This document shows positions 50,350 to 62,372 of a stretch of 64,000 bases of DNA, in pieces. The notes under the pieces are model-generated. The model ran no database searches. It saw only the letters and a program-made list of their open reading frames with translations, and was not told the DNA's origin. The stretch covers positions 247,924-311,923 of the forward strand of contig NW_020555860.1 in assembly GCF_003254395.2 (NCBI RefSeq), given 5' to 3'. Source of the DNA: Apis mellifera (Eukaryota > Arthropoda > Insecta > Hymenoptera > Apidae). How positions within the stretch are numbered: the stretch's first letter is position 1; every line of letters begins with the position of its first letter. The translations under genes were made by a program, and so were the position numbers.

Positions 50350-52500
50350 TACTAAATACAAATTCACACAGAATATCTACTAGAAATATAATAACGTTAT
50401 GATTAAACGTGACGGCAAAAAAACGATATTTAAATTAAATAACCTAAACGTATTTTACTTTTTCTATTAACAACATTCGATTTAAAGTATTATATATTTA
50501 TACATATATATATTTACAGAATATCAATCACATTGTTATGAATTATAATAATGTACCATACCTGTTAACAATATTACTTTTAATTATTATCATAATTTTG
50601 ATATATATTTAGCTCTAATAAATTAATTAACAAATATATAGTATCGCGAATTTGTTCATCGAACAAATAATACTAATATTACCAGACGATATATATGACA
50701 GATTTTCATAAAAATAGATATAAATTATTTATATTATCAAAAATCTTTATCTTTCTTTAATTTTCTTTAATTTTTTTTAATTTATAAAAGAATACAATGC
50801 TATGTACTATATACACATTTATATTCTATTCTTTCATATATATATACACACACACGTATATACATATATAAACACATGAAATTAGATCAATCTTTAATTT
50901 TTTTAAATTAATTTAGATAATATGTCTCAACGAAATACTTCTTTTAATGTAAATATAATCCACTTTGTGTAATATTTATTTATTATTTTTTATCATTAAC
51001 TTGTTATAATAAGAACTTTATATATACAGTTAGTCGCAGAAGTTTTCATACACTTTACACAAATTCATTGATTGAATTTGTGTCATGGAAATTAATGATA
51101 ATTTTGTTTTATATGAAATATTGCGATATTATAATGATATGAAATCATTTTTTTTATTATGGAACATCATTTCAAAGCAGTGAAATCAATTTTTCAAGTT
51201 TCAATATTTTTCTTTCTTTATATAATTTCATTTCGTAATAATTTAAGATAAAACAAAATTTTAAATTATAAAATATTTTCTTTAATTCTATCTCTATTAT
51301 CGGAGATTGAAAAAGATATATTTCCAGAGGAAATTGTATGCGAAACATGGAAAAATGAGAGTTGATTTCACATACTCAAAGAAATTTTTTCTCCAAAAAT
51401 AAATTATTCTTTTAATTATATAACATTTTAATATACATCGCTATATATACGTTTTCATTGAAATCAAATCTTTCATTATAATTCAATTTCTTTACAAGAT
51501 AGTATAAAAAAATTTTTGTGACTGTGTATATTAAATTACTTAATTAAGACCTCGAATAATCAAACTAATAGTAGTAATAATATTAGTAGTCTAAGTGTGT
51601 AATATAATTTTTTAGATAATCCAATAATTTATATTATTGCGTTTCATGTGAAATAAAGTCACAGTTTTACTCTATATTATATTTATATATGTATATATAT
51701 GTTCGTTTCAATCAGTTTTTTTTCAGCTTTTTGATCTCTTTCCCTTCTTACCTATCATCACATTATTTTTCAAATTGCTAGTACTATATTGCCTATATTT
51801 CCTTCGTTTTTCTTTTTTCTTTTTTCTTTTTTTCAATGCTTCTAAATGCGTAGGAATACTGTTTACGAAGATATCATCAGATTATATTTATTTATTTTCG
51901 CTCCATAAATTTATCTTCATTCAATTTTTTTCTATGACTTATTTGTTCAATTACATATCGCTTATCATATCATTTTCAAATCTTCTATTTAATTTCACCA
52001 TGTCAATCTCTATCATTCCCTATCATTGAATATAATATCGTTAAATATAAAAATATAAATAGATATCATATTACCCTCTAATAAGGAACGATCATATCCA
52101 ACTTAAAAATTTTCAACGATACTGTGTGGTAAAATTGTACATTCTAAATTGAGCTGTTGAATCCAAATATAATCTATTTCCATCTAAACTTTCAACTGTT
52201 AAATCTCTATCATCTCGAAACATGTGTATCTACATCAGTAGTTAGATTATCGAGATCTAAAATTTTATTTAAATAAAAAAATGAATATTTCATACCAATC
52301 TTCTTACCAATGCTTACCATTTTATCTTCTTATCTTCTTTATCCTGATGATTTACGTGATACGTTAATTTTAATGTTCCTTTGATACGCTTAAATCATTT
52401 TCATCTAAATTAATATTCCCTAAATTTTTCTGATAAATTTGTTTCAATGGCAAATGCACAAATGAAACGTTTAAAACCTAGAAATGTACTATAGCATAGG
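50350..52500. repeat. Copy 2 of the local repeated block
   Basis: 50355-50880 matches 42390-42955, and 51220-52500 matches 39690-40960, both in direct orientation. The stretch between (50880-51220) is not in the first copy and includes a Tc1-like terminus. The minus-strand exon-like segment is present at about 52080-52250 but carries an extra base near GAAAATTTTTAAG and a stop after the CATGTTTCGAGATG site, so it is more decayed than copy 1. Confidence 0.85.
51027..51060 (+). mobile_element. Orphan Tc1-like terminal repeat
   Basis: After a TA, CAGTTAGTCGCAGAAG and then TTTTCATACACTTT closely resemble the outer ends of Tc1-family elements (CAGT...GAAGTTTACATACACTT). No matching inverted end or transposase was found nearby, so this is a relic of one end. 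It lies in the stretch specific to copy 2 of the local repeat. Confidence 0.5.
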
Positions 52501-52545
52501 AATCGTTTAACATAGAAAAAACCATATAATAAAATTGAACGTAAT

Positions 52546-53490
52546 AAGCAATATTTCGCTTGCTATGAGCACAGGAAACCGAATGTATCTCTATTATCTT
52601 CGTACAATTTTAATAATACGTTGTTCTAAAAAATTCTAAAATTTCGTCTTCTTTGTATGTTTCGTAACGTATAAACTTCTTGTAGTAGAAATAATTGAGT
52701 ATAAAGGGCACTTTTTACGCTTGCAATGAGCCTAGGAAATCCTATGTATGACTTTTATCTTGGGAAATACAGCATTTTGCTTATGCATTATTTAATAAAT
52801 TCTAAAATTTTCTTGTAAAATTTTTCATACGACCATATCGTGTGAAATATGCATTATTCTAAAAATTCTAGAATCTCCTCTTCTTTATCAGTATATATTT
52901 ATAGCGAACAAAGCATATGAACCGCTTGTTTAAATAACCAGCCAAAACTGAGGTAAAATGCAATATCTCCTACTTGCAATGAGCTCAGAAAATCGTATAT
53001 ATCTCTTTTATCTTCGGAGATAGCAGTTTCAATAGAACCCATTTTAAAGTTTTTAAAATTTTTTTCTTCTTACACACACGCACACACACATATACCTACA
53101 CTAAAGAGATGCAATTTTCTTTGATATTTCACGTCAAGGTTTATGGTTCCTATAAAGAAGAAGAAATTTTAGAATCTTTAAAATTGTGCATTATTAAAAC
53201 GGCTGTATCTCCAAAAATAAAAGAGATACATGCAATTTCCTGAATTTGTTGCAAACACAAATATTGCACTTTTTATTCATTTTTGTTTGGTTTCTCGATG
53301 ATAAGCAGTTCATATAGTCATCCAAGGTGGAGGAAATTTTAGAATCTTTAAAATAATGCATTATCAAAATGATTGTATCTCCGAAGATGAAAGATGAAAC
53401 ATTGCTCTTTACACTCAATTTTGGCTTTATTTTACGACAAACGGTTCATACTCTATGATTGTATAAAGAATAGGAAATTTTAGAATCTTT
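52546..53490. repeat. Degenerate tandem array, units about 140-250 bp
   Basis: Related units start near 52546, 52707 and 52958 (pattern: GCAATAT-TC-CTTGCAATGAGC-CAGGAAAT-GTATGTATCTCTTTTATCTTCGGA with variants). A connected series starts near 53163, 53333 and 53473 (GAAATTTTAGAATCTTTA, then TGCATTAT, then TGTATCTCC). Each unit repeats the statement TTCTAAAATTTC/TTTTAGAATC before a TGCATTAT-type box. Strong drift indicates an old array. Confidence 0.65.
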
Positions 53491-53850
53491 ATAACAAATC
53501 TTTATATTGTGTAAATTTTAAATATGAAGTATTTAACTTTAAGTAAAAAACTTATTGATAATTTATAATAATTTAAGTTAAAATAAATGTTTTGAGATGT
53601 TATATGCTTTATAAAATTAATATTTAAATGTAATAAATTTATAAAATATTTGTTAACTATTAAAATTTAATCGATCAGTTATTTAATTAGTTGTCTGCCT
53701 ATATACAATTATTTTATTTAATCTGTAATCTATTTAAAAAAGGGATTTAAAATTTTAATGCATAAAAGTTTTAATATATGATTACATTACATTAAAACAA
53801 TTATTTTTTATAAATTTGAAAATGAATTTTATCCAATTAATATACATACA

Positions 53851-53993
53851 TTATTTGAACCATTGTGCGTCAGCATTTTCATGAGGGCCTACGATGAAAT
53901 TGTTTTTTAACGCAACGATTGGTTTCTTTAACCTCCTCTTAGTTTCCATTTTCATGAAAAATAATGATTGAAGAAAAAGCCACAGTTTTGTAT
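53851..53993 (-). CDS. Possible terminal exon of an unidentified gene
   Basis: A TCTCATTACAG acceptor on the minus strand is followed by 46 open codons and a stop at 53851. The sequence runs from TKLWLFLQSLFFMKM through a basic METKRRLKKPIVALKN to NNFIVGPHENADAQWFK. Its composition is unlike the surrounding AT-driven noise, with Gly, Pro, Asp and Ala in the tail. No upstream exon could be joined with certainty; a second candidate piece, KFHASLSKGPSTTVEQYNSL, follows an ATTGCAG acceptor at 54173 but lacks a donor. I cannot name the family. Confidence 0.3.
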
Positions 53994-56172
53994 CTGTAAT
54001 GAGATCAATTAGAATATAGATCAGATAGAATTCAACAACGATATATTTACGTTAAAGTACAATTGACCGTAAACAATTAAAATAAATCATTCTTTCATTT
54101 AAAGCTTGTAATTTAAACTATTATATTGTTCTACAGTTGTAGATGGTCCTTTGGATAATGAGGCATGAAATTTCTGCAATGTTCAAAATCATTCATCAGT
54201 TTAGATTTTAACATATATTATATATATGTTTTATAATATAATCAATAGGAGAGTATATCTCGGAAACTAATAAATAGTCAGTTAAAATTTTATATTTGGA
54301 ATTTTACTTTAACCCATTTTTCAAAATTTGAATTCAATATACATAATAATTAAATCATATAAATTATATCAGATCATACAACTTAAACAAACAAAATTAT
54401 AATAATCACATTTATAACAATAGCAATATTAACATTGTTCTTAAAATCAAATTTTAAATTATGGCTTTAATTTTGAAATATTTTGAATATATTTTGAATT
54501 TGAATATAAATAGCAAGGTAATATGTTATATATATATATATATACTATGAATAAATAGAAAATTTTGCATAATTCTTAAATATGAATTAAAAAAAATATA
54601 ATAATATAATAATATAAAAATGATTTTAACATATCATATCATATAAGACAAAATCATATAAAAATAAAAATACAATTAATGGAACAGAGATAATGAAGAT
54701 GTATATTTCTTCACTGATCGTAGACATATAACATATAATATAACATATATAATATAACATAGTATTATATTTTACTTGAAAATTTATCAGAAATAAATTA
54801 CATTTGTATTTTTTTCTACCCAATCTTTCATCTTTGCATTACAAATAATCTAAAAAAATAAAATAATTGATAAAAGAAAAAAATACATATTTTATTTCTT
54901 CAGGTATATTTTTAATCTAATTAAGTTAAATCAAGAATCATAATTTTCTATTATTTTTTTAATGAATTTTTGATGTCTTATAACATATTGATTTGTATAC
55001 AATTTTTCTTATAAAACAGATTTATTATTTTATTGTAGACATTTCTTTTAAAAAAATTAAAGATGAATAATTTTCAAAAATGTTGTATTAAAATATTTAA
55101 TAATTTCATCAAATAATTTACTTAATTTACTTTTTAATTTGCATCTTTTTTTTCACTCTTATAATAACTTTTTTCTATTTTAATCAATATATTTCCATTA
55201 TTGTTGATGAATGAATTATTAAAAATATAAATTATAAAAATATTTTTTTCTATTAAAAATATTTTTATGTATTTTGTTTTTTATGTGGTATCATGATATT
55301 TTATATGATATATGAAATATAATGTTAATTAATAAAAGATATCAATTAATTATAAATTAACTGATAAAAACTAACTTAATTTAAACTTTAATTATTAATT
55401 ATTAATAGATTTATATAAGATAGCAAGATTAAAATGTAAGAAAGTATAATTAAAAAGATTTGAGAAAAATTCACAATTGAGAAAAATTTATTTAAAGTGA
55501 AATTAAATTTAAAAAAAAAAAAAAAAAAATCATCAAAAAAATATTATAATATATAGAACAATATGTAGAATTTATTACATAATAATATATATACATTTTA
55601 TACTAAATTTAAAAAATTTTTTTTTTGAAGAATGATAATTACTCAATAATATTAGTATATGTTACAAGAATAAAATTTATGCTTATAGATGGCTCTTAAT
55701 AAAAAGCAATTAACAAATGAATTTTATTCAATAAAATTTACATTTGCATAATTTAATCTTGAAAATGATATTGAAAATACATATTATGAAATGTTGAAAC
55801 TGAAAATACCATTAAGATTGAAGACAAATGCAATTAAAAATCAAATCAAATCTCTAAACCAGACATTAGAAGAGGAATAAAATGACTTTTATATATATGG
55901 ATATGGATTGGTTAAATTTTTACACTTTACATATTTTTATACAAGAGAGTGAAAACAAAAGATTTAGCAATAATTTCACACTGTTTATAAAATTAATAAA
56001 AATTGGAAAGAAGATAGAAGAAGATATTGGAAGAAGATATTTTTAAATATAATGAAAAATGTCATTAATATTTTTAAATTGCAATATTATTTATTATATT
56101 TTAGATAGACTATTATAGGAATAATGAAATACACAGTAATGAATGTGTGAAATTACAATAAAGACTATATAA

Positions 56173-56460
56173 TTAATGTAAACCATTAAAAATTACACTA
56201 AAATCAGTACATCTAATTGGATAATTAAGCATCAATATTATTGTAGTAATTTTAATTTCAAAATAATATAAAAATAAATTTTTAATTAAATATATAGAAC
56301 ATATATAAAACATATTTATTGTGCAGATCAAAAATATTTTTTTTTGTATTTTTATAGAATCAATAAACAACATCGATCCGATATTATTTATATTATCAAT
56401 ATAAAATAAAAAATAAAAAAATATTATTAACTTTATTGCAAATAGACAAGTCCTCGGCAA
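56173..56460 (-). pseudogene. Open frame resembling a gustatory receptor middle exon
   Basis: A 95-codon open frame on the minus strand contains FYIDNINNIGS, then two hydrophobic segments and MLNYPIRCTDFSVIF. The order (Asp loop before two membrane spans, ending in a proline-aromatic segment) parallels exon 3 of the receptor at 17830-18074. No canonical donor follows (the next bases are GGTTTAC), and neither the N-terminal nor the C-terminal receptor motifs were found nearby. It may be a degraded receptor copy or a chance frame; at this base composition one such length is not significant by itself. Confidence 0.2.
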
Positions 56461-57156
56461 ATTATATTTTTTTATTTTAATACTTCTATTATTATATCTA
56501 TTATATTTATATATTCTATTATTTTAATAGTTTAAAAATTTTTAAATTAATAAAAATAAATTTAAAAGAAAACTGTTTAGAAAACTTTATATTTAATATT
56601 AGGATAATTAAAATTATGAAGTTTTCAATATAAACGGTTATTTTTTTGTTGTTGTTGTAGTATTATTAATTCTCCTAATTTTATAATCAGAAATAGAAAA
56701 AAATAAATTAAAGCTAAATTTTAATAAGAATATTAAACTTATGCTTAACAATAGCCAGAATTACTTTGTTTCTTTTTTAAAGAAGTAAACTTGAAAATAA
56801 TATATTTATAATAATATATTATTATATAATATAATTATATTTATTATATAATATTTATTATATAATAATTATATTAATCTTTATTACAAGTTTATCAAAA
56901 AGTACTCAAAATTAAAATTGTTTATTTTCAGAAAAATTTGCATTTCTCTAATTAACAATATTCTCATAATTTTGTTTATATAAAATATTTATATGTCAAG
57001 GTCTATATCAAACAAGAAGTTCATCTTTTCTATTATTTCATTTTTATAAAAGATTATAATTCTTATAGAAGAAAATCATTAATAAATCATTTAATCCGCT
57101 AGTATTATGTAATAATAATAAGTTTCAATATCTTTGTTAATCATGTCATAAAAACG

Positions 57157-57194
<38 letters not shown>

Positions 57195-60100
57195 GTATAT
57201 AAAGTATAAGGTTTTCTATTAATGCAATTTTTAACATAAAAAATCTTACCTGAAAGAAGATGATTTCTAGATAAACTAAATTTTTATATAAATAAATGAA
57301 AATAGATTACGAAATTAAAATAACAGCAAATAAATTGAAATTTATTATTATTATTATTATTATATATTTATTTGTCGCATATTCATATAACTTTGCATGG
57401 TTCTAAATTATTTTACGCAATAATTATGATGAAATAGTATATGAAAAATTCGAATCTTTATAAATTCGCCTTTTTATTAAATATTGAAGTATAGTTATCA
57501 ATGCATTGAATCAAATATAAAATAAAATCAAATTGTTTTCTATATATATATATATATATATATATTAAATATATGTGTAACATGTATAAAACATATTATA
57601 TATATGTTTTATATATATATAAGTAATATAATAAGTAATATATATATAAGTAATATATAAGTAATAATATAGTTTATACAATGTCTTTCGGCTGCCATTT
57701 TTTAATAATAACAAATGAGAAAAATATTTCTTTTATCTTCTTATGTAGTCATGTCAATCTTCTGTCCTCATACAATGTCGCTCTATATTATTACTTTATA
57801 TCAATATTTCTAATAATAAGCTTATGGATTAGAACGTTTGGATTATTATGTAAAACTTTTCAATAATTTGAAATTAATTAAATTCAATTTAAAATTGACA
57901 CACTTAAAATCTGATGTTAAATTTTTTTAAGTGATAAAAGCATTAATAAAATTTATTAACAATATTTTTTAAATTTGAAAAATTGTCTAAATTATTTTTT
58001 AAAAAAAATAATTTTTAATGTATCAATTTTTTTTTAAATAAATTTATAATATTTATCATTTGAGGAATCTATAATGATTTTTTATAATCTTAAATATCAA
58101 TTAATGTCTAAAATCAGATTCATATAATTACAAAAAAAAAAATAAATATTATATTTAAGTTCTTCTATATCAATTTTGTTTCAATATCAGATTCAATATA
58201 ATATTTAATTCTTTTCTGTTATTAGATTATATTTATTATCGTTATTGTTTCATTTTTATTTTTATATCTATTCAAAGTAATTGAAAACTTATTAATGTGA
58301 TTCCTTTTATTAAATTACTCTAAAAACGATTTGTTTTTCGTTTGTTAATAAATGAAAAATTTTAAACTTAGAATAATAAAAAATTTTTTTTAGTTGTAAA
58401 TTTGACTGAATATTACTCAGTTAAATTTATTTATAGTTTATAAATCCTCTTCTTTCTATTTATATTTTCAAAAAAAAAAATTTATTCAAAAATTTGTTAC
58501 TAAACTAAAGTTTTTATGAAGTTTATCTACATTAGATTTTATCAGAACTGCAATTTTTTACATTGCACAACGAACATATTTTTTCTTGAAATAAATATAA
58601 TTAATTTCCTTTTTTCACTCAATTAAAATTATTTACAAAATTATTATATCTTCGTCTTCTTATTTATGTAATTCATTAGCATATAAATGTAATAAAAATT
58701 ACAATGAAATTACAATGAAATAAAATAAACAATTTAACAATATCATTTTAGAAAGTAAAAAAACAGAATTTTTTATTTCGGTCTTTTTTTTATTAAGAGA
58801 TTATTATAGATTATTGTAGATATCGTTAATTGTTATTATTATTATAATATTTATATATAATATAATATTTTAGTATGTAAGTTTGGTAAATTATTGTTTA
58901 ATATGTTTTGCGATAAAAAAGAATATCAATCATGATTTGTTTCGTTTATTTTATTTTATTTTATTTTTATTTTTGTTTGTTTTATTTATTAAAAATATGT
59001 TAGATTAATAGATAAAAATATAATCTTCTATAATTAATGATAATATAATTAATGGTAAAATTTTATTCTATCAATATTTTTTTTTATTTTCTTATAATCA
59101 TCTTTAATATATTATTCACATTACTTAAATTTATTTGCTTGCTTCGCAAAATTCATGGAAAATATATTGATAAATATAATGAATGATTTAGGAATTGCAA
59201 ATAAAAATTTATCCTAGATTAGCAATTATATAAATAATTGACAGCAATCTAATAGATCGAATATTTTCGTATAATAAGATAAGATTGTTCATTTTGCGAT
59301 TTTACAAGTAAATGGCGCGATTGTTCCATGCATGCCAAAAATTTGATTTGATTTGATTGTATCTCCAAAATATTTTATATAGATTAAATTTTTCAATCAG
59401 AAAATGCGGTTTAACGAATGTGAAGTTCCTGAAGTTCATTTTATTCATACATGCATGTGCGATACAAATAAAATACAATTAAATACATTGTTTTTGTAAA
59501 TATTGCTATATTTATTATAAATTTTACTACAGAAAAAAATAAATTTTTGATTTTGTAATGTCAAGATAAAACAAGAAATATTATTAAATAAAAATTAATT
59601 AGTAATTAACAGAATTAATTAATTTCAATCTCTACCAAAATTGAAATTAATTTATAACTGTACTTATGAATATTTTCATGTTATTAGAAATTTGAAATTA
59701 TTTTATAGATTTATTACTATTATTTAAAAACGAAAGAATGAAATAAGACATAGAAAAATCAAATTGGAAATGTCTGAAAAATTTTTTAAATTTTTCATAT
59801 GTAAAATTATCAATTTTTGCAATACAAATAGTATTTATTTATAAATATAAATAGTAATATTTTTAGAAATGAAAAAGATTTGGCAAAGAAAAATGAAATT
59901 TAAAATTGAATTTTTATAAGTTATAAATAATTTTAAATAATTATAAATCATTATTAAATTAACATTATTTTTATTGTTATTATTATTGATTTTTTATTAA
60001 TATTATATTTTTTTATTGAACTTTCAATTCATAGCTTCAGAGATATAAAAGTAATTTCTTTAATGAATGCTTGATAGAAAAAAGCAGTAAAATGTCGAAA

Positions 60101-60492
60101 AAACATGTTTGGATTTTTTCTTTAACTTTTTTTTTTTTTGTAGCTAATACAATATTTTTTCAGAAATTATAATCACGTGCAATGCGATTGGTAAAGTCAG
60201 TGTTTGAAAATATTTTTTAAAACACATTTGTTGTTTTAATTAGAACACATTAATTGATTTAATTATAAAAGTCAATATCGAAATTAGAATCAGTGATTAT
60301 ACTTTAAATATCATTAGTCTTTTATTTTATTTTTCTTTTTTAAATATTCGTTTCAGATATATGTTATAATATATAGTATGATATAAGTTAGAATTAATGC
60401 AACTATTACGCGAGAGAATAATATCTTTATTAAATATTTTCCATCAAAAAAAAGAGTTTCACCTTTCTTACTTCAATTTTTTTTTAAATAAT

Positions 60493-60498
<6 letters not shown>

Positions 60499-60558
<60 letters not shown>
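60499..60558. repeat. (TA)n microsatellite
   Basis: About 30 TA units. Confidence 0.95.
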
Positions 60559-60560
<2 letters not shown>

Positions 60561-61919
60561 TGTTTTAAATTATGATTTTCCATTTTTTTTTTTTTTTATA
60601 TTCTACTTTCTTCTACTTTTTTCTTTTACATTCTCCATGAATCAGCATCAATGGCAATGCATGATTCTTCCCAATTAATAGCAATCATATACATTTTTGT
60701 TCCTCTAGTTACTCATCTCGTAATTATAATCCATCACGAAAAATCCGAATCGATATGAGTGATTGATTATATACATAGATTTTTACACAGTAAATACAAT
60801 TATCGCGGATATTTATTATATTATACTCAATACAATAGTAACTTTTTATTATATTTTATTTATTAGCTTAATTTTGATCTTCTTGCACGTCGTGCTTTAA
60901 AATTTAATAAGTATATAATAATATATAATAGTAATTTTCCAAGTTAATTGTTTGAATTAATAATTTTGTAATCTAAAATATATTTAATATGAATATTTGC
61001 AAATGTCAAATATATGAATATCCATGTATAAATTAGATATTTAAAAATAGAATATTCAAATAAATAAATGTTAAATAATATCATAATATAATAAATAATT
61101 TTTAATATCATTTTTACTTAAATAATTTAATTCTTGGTTTTTAAAATAAAATAGATAATAGTTTTATTTCTCTTATATTAAAATATATTGAATATGATAT
61201 GCAAGAAGATACTTGCGATAAACAGATTTTGACATCAAAGTTTACAAATTTCAATATTTCTTTCATATTCTTGAAAATATGTTTTGATGAAAAAATCTCC
61301 TAAGAATATTTTTATTAATATTTCAATAATATTCAATCGTTTATTTGTATTAAATTGTATTTTAGTCATTAATAGATATTTCTAATTTATAATTTTTTTA
61401 TAAAATAATAAAATTCGAACAATTTGTTATATTGATAAAAAGTAAAATATAATCATTAGGATTTTAGAATACGATAAGATTATATAAAATCAATTTATTA
61501 ATCCGTTAGATATGAAATATTTACACTGATTTATCTTTTAACTCAGAATTTTCAACTTTAATCCTTTTCATGTCCATTGTGAGGATTTCTCTCACTCTCA
61601 CTCTTGAGTGAGAAAAAGATAATAAGCATGAGTTATAGATTATAAGTTAAAGATTATAAGTAAATAAAAATTTTTCAGCGATCGATCGTATCGCGTATCG
61701 TGCATGATATATTTTCCACATTGTGTGTGATTATGGAATTAAATCATTAATTTAATTACAATTCAGAAATAAAAATATTGAATAATTTTTTTTCTATTAT
61801 TTCATTATCATTTTTTTCTATTATTTTTTCTATCAAATTATAATATGCATTTTTTATCTTAAATTTTTTTATTTTTATATAATATTTAATATTTGTTTTT
61901 TAATTTTATACTTTATTAT

Positions 61920-61995
61920 TACATTACATCTCTTATTACATTTTATATGTATAATTACAGAACAAATATTGATGTTATTTAATATTGTATCAGGT

Positions 61996-62058
<63 letters not shown>

Positions 62059-62372
62059 CATATATTATATATTAAGAAATGACCGCTCGATCACATCGTT
62101 CCTCATATATATAGGAGATCTGCTGCCATTGTTACGAAGCTCAATGAAAATAATAAATTCAACAATTTTTTAACTTTTATTATTAATTTATAACATCGTA
62201 ATAATTTATTACGATAAAAAATTGACATATTTTTATTATTTTTATCGTTTTATCACGTCTTTAACAATTTATTATGATGGTAAACGTAATAAGATGATAT
62301 ATTTTTATAAATTAAATTATAATATATTTTTATAAACTTTTTGATATATTTTTATAAACTAACATTAAATTT
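61920..62372. repeat. Interspersed repeat shared with 27885-28200
   Basis: Parallels the 28-kb copy (AATTCAACAATTTTTTAAC, TAATAATTTATTACGAT, TTTTTATAAACTAA) but carries a TA tract (62002-62056) and extra copies of the TATATTTTTATAAA unit at 62297-62365. It ends where the LINE begins, at ATAAACTAACATTAAAT. Confidence 0.6.

Larger units (their letters stand above)
54180..61900. other. AT-rich sequence with microsatellites, no confident gene
   Basis: Apart from the 56.2-kb open frame I see only A/T runs and TA tracts (54527-54543, 57158-57181, 57541-57564, 60499-60558). A plus-strand stretch at 55755-55880 reads ENTYYEMLKLKIPLRLKT and ends SLNQTLEEE plus stop, about 40 codons with a coiled-coil look, but nothing ties it to a gene. 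Confidence 0.5.

Noticed and set aside
39000..53500. CRISPR array or other prokaryotic repeat system
   Set aside because: Repeats here are long diverged blocks, a numt duplication and a drifting tandem array, not short identical repeats with unique spacers, and the surroundings are insect nuclear DNA.
57681..57866. 61-codon open frame on the plus strand
   Set aside because: No recognised motif, no splice context, next to TA tracts; length within chance expectation.
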